Assembly (NCBI GenBank): GCA_965219855.1 | Contig: CBDCOR010000012.1 | Coordinates: 806,001 to 870,000, forward strand | DNA length: 64,000 nucleotides | Direction of reading: 5' to 3' | Origin: CAUZIZ01 sp965219855 | GTDB taxonomy: Bacteria > Acidobacteriota > UBA6911 > RPQK01 > JAJDTT01 | In this document: in pieces, positions 1 through 7,384 of the stretch | How the letters are laid out: each line of letters starts with the position of its first letter | Numbering within the stretch: position 1 is the stretch's first letter | Position numbers and translations under genes: made by a program | Notes under the pieces: model-generated | Seen by the model: the letters and a program-made list of their open reading frames with translations, nothing else | What the model was told of the DNA's origin: nothing | The model's database searches: none

Positions 1-1825
1 TACCGATCGTCCACCGGTCCTCGCGCCCAGACAGTTCGACATCGCCATAGGCCGCGATACTGCTACGGTTCCACCTCCCCGCAGCTTGAGGGCTGTAGCC
101 GCTGAAGCCGTTGGAGCCGACGCTGAAGCCTTGTGCGGCGTAGGGGCCGATGTCCCACGACTCGCGCTGGCCGCGCCTGGTTTCGTACTGCTCGTCCCTC
201 CACTCGGTCCCGCCCGCAAGGTTGACCCTGTCGTTGACGGCATAGGAAACATCAAAGTTGAAACTCATCTCCTGCTGCCGGTTACTCCCCAAATTGAAGT
301 CTGTCGGGGTATCCGGGCCGAGCGAAGCGTTGACCGTGTCGATGATGAACAGGTCGGTCTCGTGGGCTCCGACGCTGATGCTCGCGTCCCAAACGATGCC
401 GCTGGTCGTGAACCCGCGCAGGCCGCCGACCACCGACGCATCGGTTGCGTCCCCGCCGAAGTTCGGGGTAAACCCGCCGGGGAACCGTTCCTGGAAGGAA
501 AAGCAGTTCGGATCGGCACGCACCTGGCCCAGCGCCGACCGATCCGGCACGTGGTTGGTGATGGCCACCGTGGGACAGTTGGCGGAGCCTTCTCCGAGCA
601 CGGCCAGCACGTCTCCGATGAGCAGGGTTCGACCACCGTCCGCACTGAAAACACCCCCTCGGGTGTTGGGGTTCCGGAAGAAAAAGCCGCCGGTCACCTT
701 CTTGCTGGCGTAGTTCGTGTGTCCGTACAACTGCAAGCCGTTGCCGAACAGGTAGCCGAAATTGCCGAATAGCTTCAGGTCGTCGTCGATCTCCGGAGAG
801 CCCCAGATCTGCGCCGGGATGCGGACGTCGTCGTTGCCGGCCGCGATCAGAGCCGCCACGTCGCTACGCTGGATGCTCCGGTCGGTCGGATTGGAGCTCC
901 CGTACTCGAGGCTGAGGTTGGCGAAACCGGTCTCGCCGATCGGTAATCCGACGTTGCCGGCGAAGGTGTACGCTTTGCCGTCCCACCCTTTGCCGTACGC
1001 CCCCGTGGTGAACTCGAGGCTACCGCCGGAACGATTGTCCTTGGGCAGCAGATTGATAACGCCAGCGATGGCGTCCGTACCGTATTGCGCCGATGCGCCG
1101 TCCCGCAACACTTCCACCTGCCGCAGGGCAATCGAGGGGATGGACGAGATATCCGGACCCTGTGACCCGAACGCCACACCGTTACCACCGTGCCAATCGA
1201 TGATCGACGAGCGGTGGCGTCGCTTCCCGTTGACCAGCAGCAGAGTGTGATCGGGCGCCAAGTTGCGCAGCATCATCGGCCGTACGATCGTCGACGCGTC
1301 ACTGATGGGTTGGATGTTGACATTGAAGGAGGGAACGATCGTCCGCAACTGCTCTCTCAGATCGGTAACGCCCTGGCTTCCTAGCTCCTGGATATTGATG
1401 GCATCGATCGGCACCGTCGACTCGGTCACCGACCTTGGCTGTGCGCGCGTTCCGACCGTGACGGTCGTGGCCACCACACCCAACTCGAGGGTAAAGCTCA
1501 GCAGGACCGGTTCCTGCTCCCTCAGTTCAACATTGCGGTAGATTCCCGTTTCAAAACCGGGCCCTTGGGCGGTGAGCGTGTAGAGCCCAGGGGGCAAAAA
1601 AGTGAACTCATAATTTCCGCTTTCGTTCGTCACCCGCGTCGTGGCCATCCCAGTCATCTCGTTGGTCGCCCTGACGACCGCACCGGGAATGACGGCTCCG
1701 GTACTGTCGGTCACGATTCCATTCAATGTGGCGTTCCCCTGGGCGAACGTGCTGGTGGATAAACCCCACAGCAACACGACACCCGCCAAAACAACCTGAT
1801 GCATTTCTCGCATAACTTTTTCCAT
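1..1825 (-). CDS. TonB-dependent receptor, N-terminal part (runs off the window)
   Basis: Outer-membrane TonB-dependent receptor; the ligand cannot be told. The frame opens at ATG 1825, with AGGAG just upstream (CTAAGGAGTTGCG), and stays open to base 1, so about 608 codons are visible and the end of the barrel is missing. Residues 1-28 are a signal peptide ending STSTFAQG. Residues 30-110 look like a carboxypeptidase-regulatory-like beta-sandwich (GIVTDSTGAVIPGAVV, YEFTFLPPGLYTL). Residues about 120-260 are the plug, with LLLVNGKRRHRS and VEVLRDGASAQYGTDAIAGV. The remainder has alternating barrel-like strands. Family and topology are confident; substrate is not. Confidence 0.9.
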   Translation of the reverse strand, partial: MEKVMREMHQVVLAGVVLLWGLSTSTFAQGNATLNGIVTDSTGAVIPGAVVRATNEMTGMATTRVTNESGNYEFTFLPPGLYTLTAQGPGFETGIYRNVELREQEPVLLSFTLELGVVATTVTVGTRAQPRSVTESTVPIDAINIQELGSQGVTDLREQLRTIVPSFNVNIQPISDASTIVRPMMLRNLAPDHTLLLVNGKRRHRSSIIDWHGGNGVAFGSQGPDISSIPSIALRQVEVLRDGASAQYGTDAIAGVINLLPKDNRSGGSLEFTTGAYGKGWDGKAYTFAGNVGLPIGETGFANLSLEYGSSNPTDRSIQRSDVAALIAAGNDDVRIPAQIWGSPEIDDDLKLFGNFGYLFGNGLQLYGHTNYASKKVTGGFFFRNPNTRGGVFSADGGRTLLIGDVLAVLGEGSANCPTVAITNHVPDRSALGQVRADPNCFSFQERFPGGFTPNFGGDATDASVVGGLRGFTTSGIVWDASISVGAHETDLFIIDTVNASLGPDTPTDFNLGSNRQQEMSFNFDVSYAVNDRVNLAGGTEWRDEQYETRRGQRESWDIGPYAAQGFSVGSNGFSGYSPQAAGRWNRSSIAAYGDVELSGREDRWTIG

Positions 1826-2079
1826 CGCAACTCCTTAGCTCGCCGGATCAGGCTGCGGCTCTGTACTAGATGTGAGAGATTTTAAGTCGAAAACTAGGGA
1901 TTGTAAAACGTCACCCTGGTGTATTGCTGCCGCCACTGCTCGATCACGATTGGGACCGCTTTCTTGTTCCGCCCCGGGACGAGCACTCACAGAACTCAGA
2001 GACAGTCCCCTGACAGTTCCCTCCCTGAACACAATGGCCGGATGTGAGCTGGAGGGAGTGGGAGCCTTTCCATGCGGAC

Positions 2080-2107
2080 CGGAAGGATTGATTAACGAAT
2101 CCTTCCG
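2080..2107. other. 10-bp perfect dyad in the spacer upstream of the receptor
   Basis: CGGAAGGATT and AATCCTTCCG pair perfectly around an 8-nt loop. No T tract follows on either strand, so a simple intrinsic terminator is doubtful. It may be an operator or a processing hairpin. The rest of the 1826-2228 spacer shows no gene I can support. Confidence 0.35.
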
Positions 2108-2228
2108 CCTCTCGCGGGTTCCGGAACGTCAGAGAACATGTTTTATCGGACCTTTCCGCTCGCCGAAGCGCCGGAAACCCGCGCCGTTCGGGGACGTCTC
2201 CAAAAGTCGCTAATGGTGTTATCCGCCA

Positions 2229-2651
2229 TCATTTTCGCGTTTTCCGTCTCTTGGCTCGCTTCCGGACCGGTTTCTTCTGCGACTCGGCCATCTTCTCCAG
2301 CAGGGCGGTGGCCCACTCGGCCGGTGTGGTCTGGGGTCCGCTGGGGACCTCACCCTCGCGGGTGATCTTGGTGGCCTTCAGATCCTTGAGATGGCAGCAG
2401 ATCATCCGGTCGAGTTTCTCTGAGGCATCGATGTCCCCGTTGATCTGAGCCCGCACCAGCTTCACCGAGTAGATCGCCACCAGCTCGACCTGCAGCAAGT
2501 CCGAGCTTTTGTTGAACACGAAGTCGTTCCACAGGCGCTCGATGATCTCCCGGAAGATTTCCCGCTCGGACTCGTCCAGGCACTGGTGGGCCTTGCCCTC
2601 GGCGCCGTGCAAAGTGTCGAGGTTCCGCTGGTCTTTCTTGTTCAATACCAT
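2229..2651 (-). CDS. small basic mobile-element-type protein, unknown function
   Basis: 140-residue protein of unknown function. The start ATG at 2651 is supported by GGAG 8 nt upstream. The sequence is mostly helical and charged, with LDESEREIFREIIERLWNDF near residue 30, LKDLKATKITREGE near 95, PQTTPAEWATALLEKMAE near 110 and a very basic tail (RKRAKRRKTRK). The TPAEWA segment and basic tail resemble small phage-terminase-like or element-encoded proteins found beside DUF2924/serine-recombinase cassettes. That link is from memory and is weak, although such a cassette does lie at 5.4-6.6 kb on the same strand. An IS3 and an amidohydrolase now separate them. Confidence 0.55.
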   Translation of the reverse strand: MVLNKKDQRNLDTLHGAEGKAHQCLDESEREIFREIIERLWNDFVFNKSSDLLQVELVAIYSVKLVRAQINGDIDASEKLDRMICCHLKDLKATKITREGEVPSGPQTTPAEWATALLEKMAESQKKPVRKRAKRRKTRK

Positions 2652-2840
2652 AGACCGGCTCCGACGATGTGTTCACGACAGGCTCTCTGGTGTCCCCACC
2701 TCGGGGTTGGGCGGGAAAGACAGATTTCGCCCCCAAAACGAGAAAGCCGTCTTTGGTTACTTACCGGAAAGTTTCGGAATGTGTCGGCTACGATGCGCGG
2801 TCCTCGGCCAGGATTTGACGCACCCTTTCCGGAGTGACGC

Positions 2841-3965
2841 TTATTGACTCGCACACACCGGCGGCGCGGTATAGTCCAGACTCAGCAATCGGAAGTAATT
2901 CTGCCCCAAGGCGATGTTCCGAAAAGCGACATCATTCAAGTCACGAAGGATCCGACTCGTAACGTGCAGTTCCGTGCGATAGACATCGATGCCCTTGTCC
3001 CTCGAGGCCAAGAAATCGGTTCCAGGCAGGATCCGTTCCGAGTAGTCGTTCAAGAACGCAACATAGAGTGCTCGCTTATCCGGCGGTGAGAAGTAGACAT
3101 CGTCGATCACCCGCCAGGAAATATCCAACATCAGCTTCGGGTAGCGATCCAATAGCAACATCATCGTTTGGATGTGCTGGGCAGCGTCCATATCGACCAG
3201 TTCCCGAGACAGTCCCATATGAACCCAGATGATCGTATTGTTAGGATACAAACGCAGCACTTCCTGCATGAGGGGTAGGTATCGGATCGGGTTCTCGTCG
3301 TTGCCCAGATCCGCGTGAATCGCGAGAGGAATGTCCCGTTCCCGCAGCGTCTCCATGAATTTTGCCCACTCCGTGAGTACGGCCATGGGGACAGGACTAC
3401 GCCCGTTGCTAAACAACGCCTGTTTCACCAGATTTACCTCGCCCATCCACTGAAATGCGCCGGGGTACTCCTCCTCCAAGAGTTGCATTCCCGGGAGGAT
3501 CGACTCCGGTCGTGACAAGTCCGGGAAGGTCATCGAGAGAGTCAGGTGGACACCTGGAGGGGCGTTCGCGACGTAGTTGGCGGCACTGACAAAATCGTTC
3601 TTCAGCGTCGGCGTCACCGGCGTCCCGGGACAGTCCAAGTAGTAGGTGCAGGACGAATCCGGTGGCAGCATCTGACCAATGCCAGAGACGTTGGCGAACA
3701 GAACGCCGGTCTCCTTGAGGTAGGAGACCATCTCCTCGAACGGGATCGCAGGACCTCCAAAAGGTCGGAAGTGCAGGTGGGTATCCACAACCGCAGTTTG
3801 CGGCTGGGCGGAGCGGTCGTAACAGGGTGGGTCGTCGGTCTGGAACATCTCCAACGTGGGTTGCGAGACGCAACCAGCGAGTCCCAAGACGCTGAACATA
3901 AACAGCAGGAAAAACGAGGATCTCCGCAGGTTGTCGCCCGTGAGCATCGATCGACATTGCATCAT
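2841..3965 (-). CDS. amidohydrolase-family (Amidohydro_2) lipoprotein
   Basis: Predicted metal-dependent hydrolase with a TIM-barrel fold, probably anchored as a lipoprotein. From ATG 3965 the N-terminus has a hydrophobic segment FFLLFMFSVLGLAGC with a lipobox (LAGC). Barrel motifs follow in order: VDTHLHFRPFG (HxH metal site after strand 1), LAIHADLGNDENP (His), IIWVHMGLSRE (His) and ILPGTDFLAS (the strand-8 Asp). These are the usual Amidohydro_2 ligands. The frame extends upstream to a TTG at 4067, but that codon lacks a ribosome site and would bury the signal peptide, so 3965 is preferred. Substrate unknown. The gene stands alone, with IS3 debris immediately upstream. Confidence 0.8.
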   Translation of the reverse strand: MMQCRSMLTGDNLRRSSFFLLFMFSVLGLAGCVSQPTLEMFQTDDPPCYDRSAQPQTAVVDTHLHFRPFGGPAIPFEEMVSYLKETGVLFANVSGIGQMLPPDSSCTYYLDCPGTPVTPTLKNDFVSAANYVANAPPGVHLTLSMTFPDLSRPESILPGMQLLEEEYPGAFQWMGEVNLVKQALFSNGRSPVPMAVLTEWAKFMETLRERDIPLAIHADLGNDENPIRYLPLMQEVLRLYPNNTIIWVHMGLSRELVDMDAAQHIQTMMLLLDRYPKLMLDISWRVIDDVYFSPPDKRALYVAFLNDYSERILPGTDFLASRDKGIDVYRTELHVTSRILRDLNDVAFRNIALGQNYFRLLSLDYTAPPVCASQ

Positions 3966-4221
3966 CGTCACACCTGTAGCGAATAGCCTTGGTTGCGTCT
4001 GCCTCTTCGTTGAGATTCCCTGTCGTGGCCGAGCTAGATTATCTGGGAACAAACAAAGGATAAGCAAGGAAAATGCCTGGCTACCATGGACAATGTCGAT
4101 GAGTATTTTACAGAGTCCCTTGACCTTGCCCGCTAAAACGAGTCCAGTTTGAATGTTAGGATTTCCGGTTTAGGAAGGAGGCAAGGATGGCAGGGAGCGG
4201 TTTAGGGCAGAACAGATCATC

Positions 4222-4464
4222 ATGAAGCTGCGTGAGGCAGAGGTGGGTCTGGCCCAAGGACAGAGGGTGGGACAGGTGTCGAAGCAGATGGGGGTGAGCG
4301 AGCAGACCTACTACCGGTGGCGCAAAGAGTACGGAGGGCTCCGGTTGGACCAGGCCAAGAGGTTGAAGGTGTTGGAGAAGGAGAATACCCGGTTGAAGAA
4401 GCTGGTGGCGGATCTGTCTTTGGACAAGCAGATCCTGAAGGAAGTGTCCTCGGGAAACTTCTAG
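4222..4464 (+). pseudogene. IS3-family transposase orfA (5' end frameshifted)
   Basis: DNA-binding OrfA of an IS3-type transposase. A helix-turn-helix is visible (VGQVSKQMGVSEQTYYRWRK, about residues 18-37), followed by a leucine-rich coiled coil (KVLEKENTRLKKLVADLSLD). The expected N-terminal residues RFRAEQII are encoded just upstream (from 4199) in this frame, but the natural ATG at 4187 lies in another frame. A one-base indel near 4195 has therefore probably disconnected the start. In IS3 elements OrfA is joined to OrfB by programmed frameshifting; the two partly overlap here as usual. Confidence 0.75.
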
Positions 4465-4490
4465 GCCCGGCGAACAGGAGACGAGCGGTG

Positions 4491-5358
4491 ATGTGGGTAC
4501 GAGAGCGATTAGGAGCAGAGCGAGTCTCCGAACGTCGGGCCTGCCAAGTGCTGGGACCGGTTCGATCGACCCAGCAAAGGGAAAGGCAAATTCCCGATGA
4601 TGAGGCCCGATTGGTGGCCCGGATGGTGGAGTTGGCTACGCAATACGGGCGTTATGGCTACCGGCGGGTCACGGCGATACTTCATGGGGAAGGGTGGAAG
4701 GTGAATCCTAAGCGGGTGGAGAGGCTGTGGAGACAAGAAGGGCTGAAAGTCCCGTCCAGACAGCCGAAACGAAGGAGACTGTGGCTTAATGACGGTTCCT
4801 GTGTTCGGTTACGAGCGGCTCGCAAGAACCACGTCTGGAGCTATGATTTCGTGCATGAACGGACCCATGATGGGCGAGCCTTTCGGCTATTGACGATCCT
4901 GGATGAGTACACCAAGAGAGTGCCTCGCCATTGATGTGAAACGGCAGATGAATCACCAAGACGTGTTGGACCGGTTGGCGGAGTTATTCGTTGATCGGGG
5001 AGTGCCTGAGTTTATCCGGTCCGATAACGGATCAGAGTTTACGGCACAGGCGGTCCGGGACTGGCTGCAGGCTGTTGGGGTAAGGACCTTGTACATCGAG
5101 CCGGGCAGCCCCTGGGAGAATGGGTACATTGAGAGTTTCAACGGGAAACTACGGGATGAGCTGCTGAACATGGAGATCTTCGACACGCTTGGGGAAGCCA
5201 AGGTGTTGGTAGAACGCTGGCGAAGGGATTACCATCAGATCCGGCCTCACAGCGCCTTGGCCTATCGGCCGCCGGCACCAGAGGCCAAACTACCTAGGTC
5301 TCAGGCACTGGATCTTATCCCTTGGAGTGCACTTCAAATGGCTCCGAGTCTAACTTAG
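4491..5358 (+). pseudogene. IS3-family transposase orfB (frameshifted DDE integrase)
   Basis: Catalytic OrfB with an rve-type DDE core. The first segment runs through a helical HTH_21-like region (YGRYGYRRVTAIL, NPKRVERLWRQEGL) to the first catalytic Asp in HVWSYDFV and stops after ILDEYTK. The second segment, in another frame from about 4903, continues RECLAIDV, holds the second Asp in IRSDNGSEF and the Glu in PWENGYIESFNGKLRDE. Joining them needs removal of one A near 4914-4916, so the transposase is inactive unless this is a sequencing error. Overall length fits the family. Confidence 0.8.
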
Positions 5359-5387
5359 AGGGTGGACTCGTTCGTGGGGGCAGGTCA

Positions 5388-5829
5388 TCATGGTGAGCCG
5401 CCCCATGGAGCTGGTCGTGTTGAACTGCTGGGTGACCGAGACAAAGCTCACCTTGTGGCGGTCGAAGAGCTCCATGATACGGGCGAAGTCCAGCAGCGAC
5501 CGGCTGAGACGATCCACCTTGTAGACCACCACGCAGTCGATCCGGCCGGATTCGATATCCGCGCATAGGCGCTCAAGAGCAGGCCGCTGCATGTTGCCGC
5601 CCGTGAAGCCACCGTCGTCGTAGTAGTCGGGCAGGCAGCTCCAGCCCTCGTGCCGCTGACTGGCGATGTAGGCTTCGGCCGATTCCCGTTGCGCGTCGAG
5701 GCTGTTGAAATCCTGGTCGAGCCCTTCCTCCGTTGACTTGCGGGTGTAGATGGCGCAGCGGACGGCGTCGTTTTGAGTCGGGGCAGAAGCCGGGGTCATC
5801 GACGGAGCGGAGTGGAGACTTCTGTTCAT
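5388..5829 (-). pseudogene. serine recombinase, catalytic domain only, truncated by IS3
   Basis: N-terminal catalytic domain of a large serine recombinase (resolvase/invertase family). The nucleophile region CAIYTRKSTEEGL is at residues 25-37, followed by YYDDGGFTGGNMQRPAL, VVVYKVDRLSRSL and QQFNTTSSMGRLT. Immediately after GRLT the frame enters the IS3 terminus and stops at 5350, so the recombinase and zinc-ribbon domains are lost. The start overlaps the stop of the DUF2924 gene by 4 nt (ATGA), showing translational coupling in the original cassette. It can no longer act as a site-specific integrase. Confidence 0.85.
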
Positions 5830-6362
5830 TCGCTCACCCCCTGATGGTGACGCCCGCTCGCGGCTGCGTCACCACCGGTGAGGCCGAAGAACAAGAACCC
5901 GTTCCATTTGCTGCCCGTGATTTCCTTGGCGATGGCCGACAGAGACGGATAGCGCCGGTCCTCGAACTCGAAGCCCTCGTCGAGCACCTTGACCACCACG
6001 TCGCGCCCCCGAAACTCCCGCACCAGTAGTGTGCCGGGCACGGGTAGTCGCGGATCTCGCGAGGGCGGGATGCGGCTCTTCGCCGTTCGAGCCCTCACCT
6101 CCGCTGAGCCGGGCCGGATCGGATCACGCGGGGCGCGCATTCTGAGATCGGCGTCGTTGGCCAGTTCCTCGGCCCGGCGGCGAGCCCGCTCGGAGAGGCC
6201 GCCTTCGGCCAGGGCCTGCAGGCGCCAGGCGATGCGCTTTTGCAGGGCCGCCTTGTGGTGGCAGCGGCTCTCCTCGCCGAAGACCTCCAGGTGCTTGTCC
6301 CGGAGCTGGCCCACGGTCAGTCGGGACAACTCCTGGATCTGTTGATAGGTGCTTGCTTTCAT
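5826..6362 (-). CDS. DUF2924 family protein
   Basis: 178-residue DUF2924 protein, a family of unknown biochemistry that is regularly encoded directly upstream of large serine recombinases. Start ATG 6362 has a strong CAGGAGGAAATTGG leader. Features are an N-terminal helical half (LSRLTVGQLRDKHLEVFGEE, KAALQKRIAWRLQALAEG) and a C-terminal beta-rich half with PGTLLVREFRGRDVVVKVL, FEFEDRRYPSLSAIAKEITG and KWNGFLFFGL, the typical family ending. It is the intact middle gene of a small-ORF/DUF2924/recombinase cassette. Function in integration or its control is inferred from context only. Confidence 0.85.
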   Translation of the reverse strand: MKASTYQQIQELSRLTVGQLRDKHLEVFGEESRCHHKAALQKRIAWRLQALAEGGLSERARRRAEELANDADLRMRAPRDPIRPGSAEVRARTAKSRIPPSRDPRLPVPGTLLVREFRGRDVVVKVLDEGFEFEDRRYPSLSAIAKEITGSKWNGFLFFGLTGGDAAASGRHHQGVSE

Positions 6363-6438
6363 CCAATTTCCTCCTGTTCATGGACTCACCCTCTGGCGGG
6401 CGGTCCCTCCGCCTCGCTGTCTCGGGGCGTTAACTCGT

Positions 6439-6642
6439 TCATTCATGAACGCTTCGGTGGCCCGAACGATCAAGTCGATTCTCCGTAAACACCGGGGAAT
6501 GCTTGTCTTTCCCGGCCTCGTTCCCGGATTCGGGCGAGATTCCTCGGCTCTTCCGGAGGCGCAGGCAGCCTTGGGCCAGGATCGAGGCGATCTCCGCGAT
6601 CACCTCATCGCGGGTGGGTGGGATGTTTGCGTTGGTCGGCAT
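6439..6642 (-). CDS. small cassette protein upstream of DUF2924
   Basis: 67-residue protein with GGAGG 5 nt before ATG 6642. The first half is a short helix (RDEVIAEIASILAQGCLRLRKSR), resembling small proteins commonly found just before DUF2924/serine-recombinase pairs. The second half is low in predicted structure and may be altered, because it overlaps an inverted-repeat copy (6394-6470). No function can be assigned. It is transcribed in the same direction as the two following genes. Confidence 0.55.
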   Translation of the reverse strand: MPTNANIPPTRDEVIAEIASILAQGCLRLRKSRGISPESGNEAGKDKHSPVFTENRLDRSGHRSVHE

Positions 6643-6846
6643 CCGGTCCTCCTTGGCGGGAGGCCGCGGAAGAGGAGGTGCTGTGGATGCCGCGTGGGAC
6701 GGAAACGGTCGTCAGGAGCCGTTGGAGTCCGCTCGACACCACACCAGGCGATGTCGCCGGCACCCACAACGGGCTCCGTTCTCACGGCCGCTGCCGCTGT
6801 CTGGTGATCCGCCGGACCCTCTTGGCCCGGCTTCTATAGATACTTA

Positions 6847-6910
6847 CCGGAGCGAGTGACAAAGTGTCACTTTCGGTGGTCCGCGTGCAACCGGGCCGTT
6901 AAACAAGGCG
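6847..6910 (+). repeat. 64-bp dispersed repeat, copy A
   Basis: Nearly identical to 14145-14208. The core includes GTGTCACTTTCGGTGGTCCG and GGGCCGTTAAACAAGGCG. It is non-coding here. The TGTCA start with a GGTGGTCC box is reminiscent of IS21-type terminal repeats, but no transposase is attached, so this is a relic assignment only. Confidence 0.6.
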
Positions 6911-7384
6911 TCTCGACAAACGTGGTTGCACTCACATCCCTTAGTTCTCTGTTACGGATTCTCCCGTTCTCCGTTTTTCGGGGGCCTCGTTTGACAGCGA
7001 AATTTCACACGGCCCACCGGCGCGTTGATGAACGAGCGAGTTAACGCCGCGGGATGGACAGGTGAGTGGACCGCCTGCCAAGGATGTCTCCTGAAGCGGT
7101 CTCCAACAGGGGAACAATCGAACTGGATGGAGGTGAAGTCGGAAAATAGTTAAAGAGAATGAGGCGAGAGCAGGGTCGCAGGCGAGTTTAGGATCCCGAC
7201 GACCCATACTCCTGCCCGTCATAACAGCCACGAGAGCTACCTCAGGCGACCGCAATTGACCTCTGCAGTATACCACTGACTGTCGGTCTGTTCCCTAGAC
7301 ACTCCGGTCGGCATGCCTGCCTTGCTCCTCTCTGGCTGTTCGGTCCACAGGAAGGACCCTAAAACCAAGAAAGAGAGGAACACC

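Larger units (their letters stand above)
4121..5387 (+). mobile_element. IS3-family insertion sequence, decayed
   Basis: A 1267-bp element bounded by imperfect terminal inverted repeats: the left end begins TGACCTTGCCCGC at 4121 and the right end, read inward from 5387, begins TGACCTGCCCCCAC. Both continue with AACGAGTCCA and, further in, GTTAG. It carries orfA and orfB of an IS3-type transposase. The flanking triplets (CCT on the left, TCA on the right) differ, so no target duplication survives. The right flank is a recombinase gene whose remaining part is not found on the left, which suggests an IS-associated deletion. Confidence 0.8.
6394..7083. repeat. ~75-bp imperfect inverted repeat pair (6394-6470 and 7009-7083)
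   Basis: Plus-strand 6394-6470 and the reverse complement of 7009-7083 share GGCGGTCC, GGCGTTAACTCG, TTCAT.AACGC and CGGTGG.CCG in the same order and spacing. They face each other across about 540 bp that contain the small cassette gene and a second repeat at 6847. They may be ends of a former mobile unit or a fold-back element. The spacer 6643-7384 contains no other gene I can support. Confidence 0.55.

Noticed and set aside
6403..7060. possible integron attC sites (GTTAAAC/AACAAGGCG and CGTTAACTCG motifs)
   Set aside because: The R' and R'' consensus boxes do not pair correctly, no integrase is present, and the repeats are better described as an inverted pair and a dispersed 64-bp repeat.
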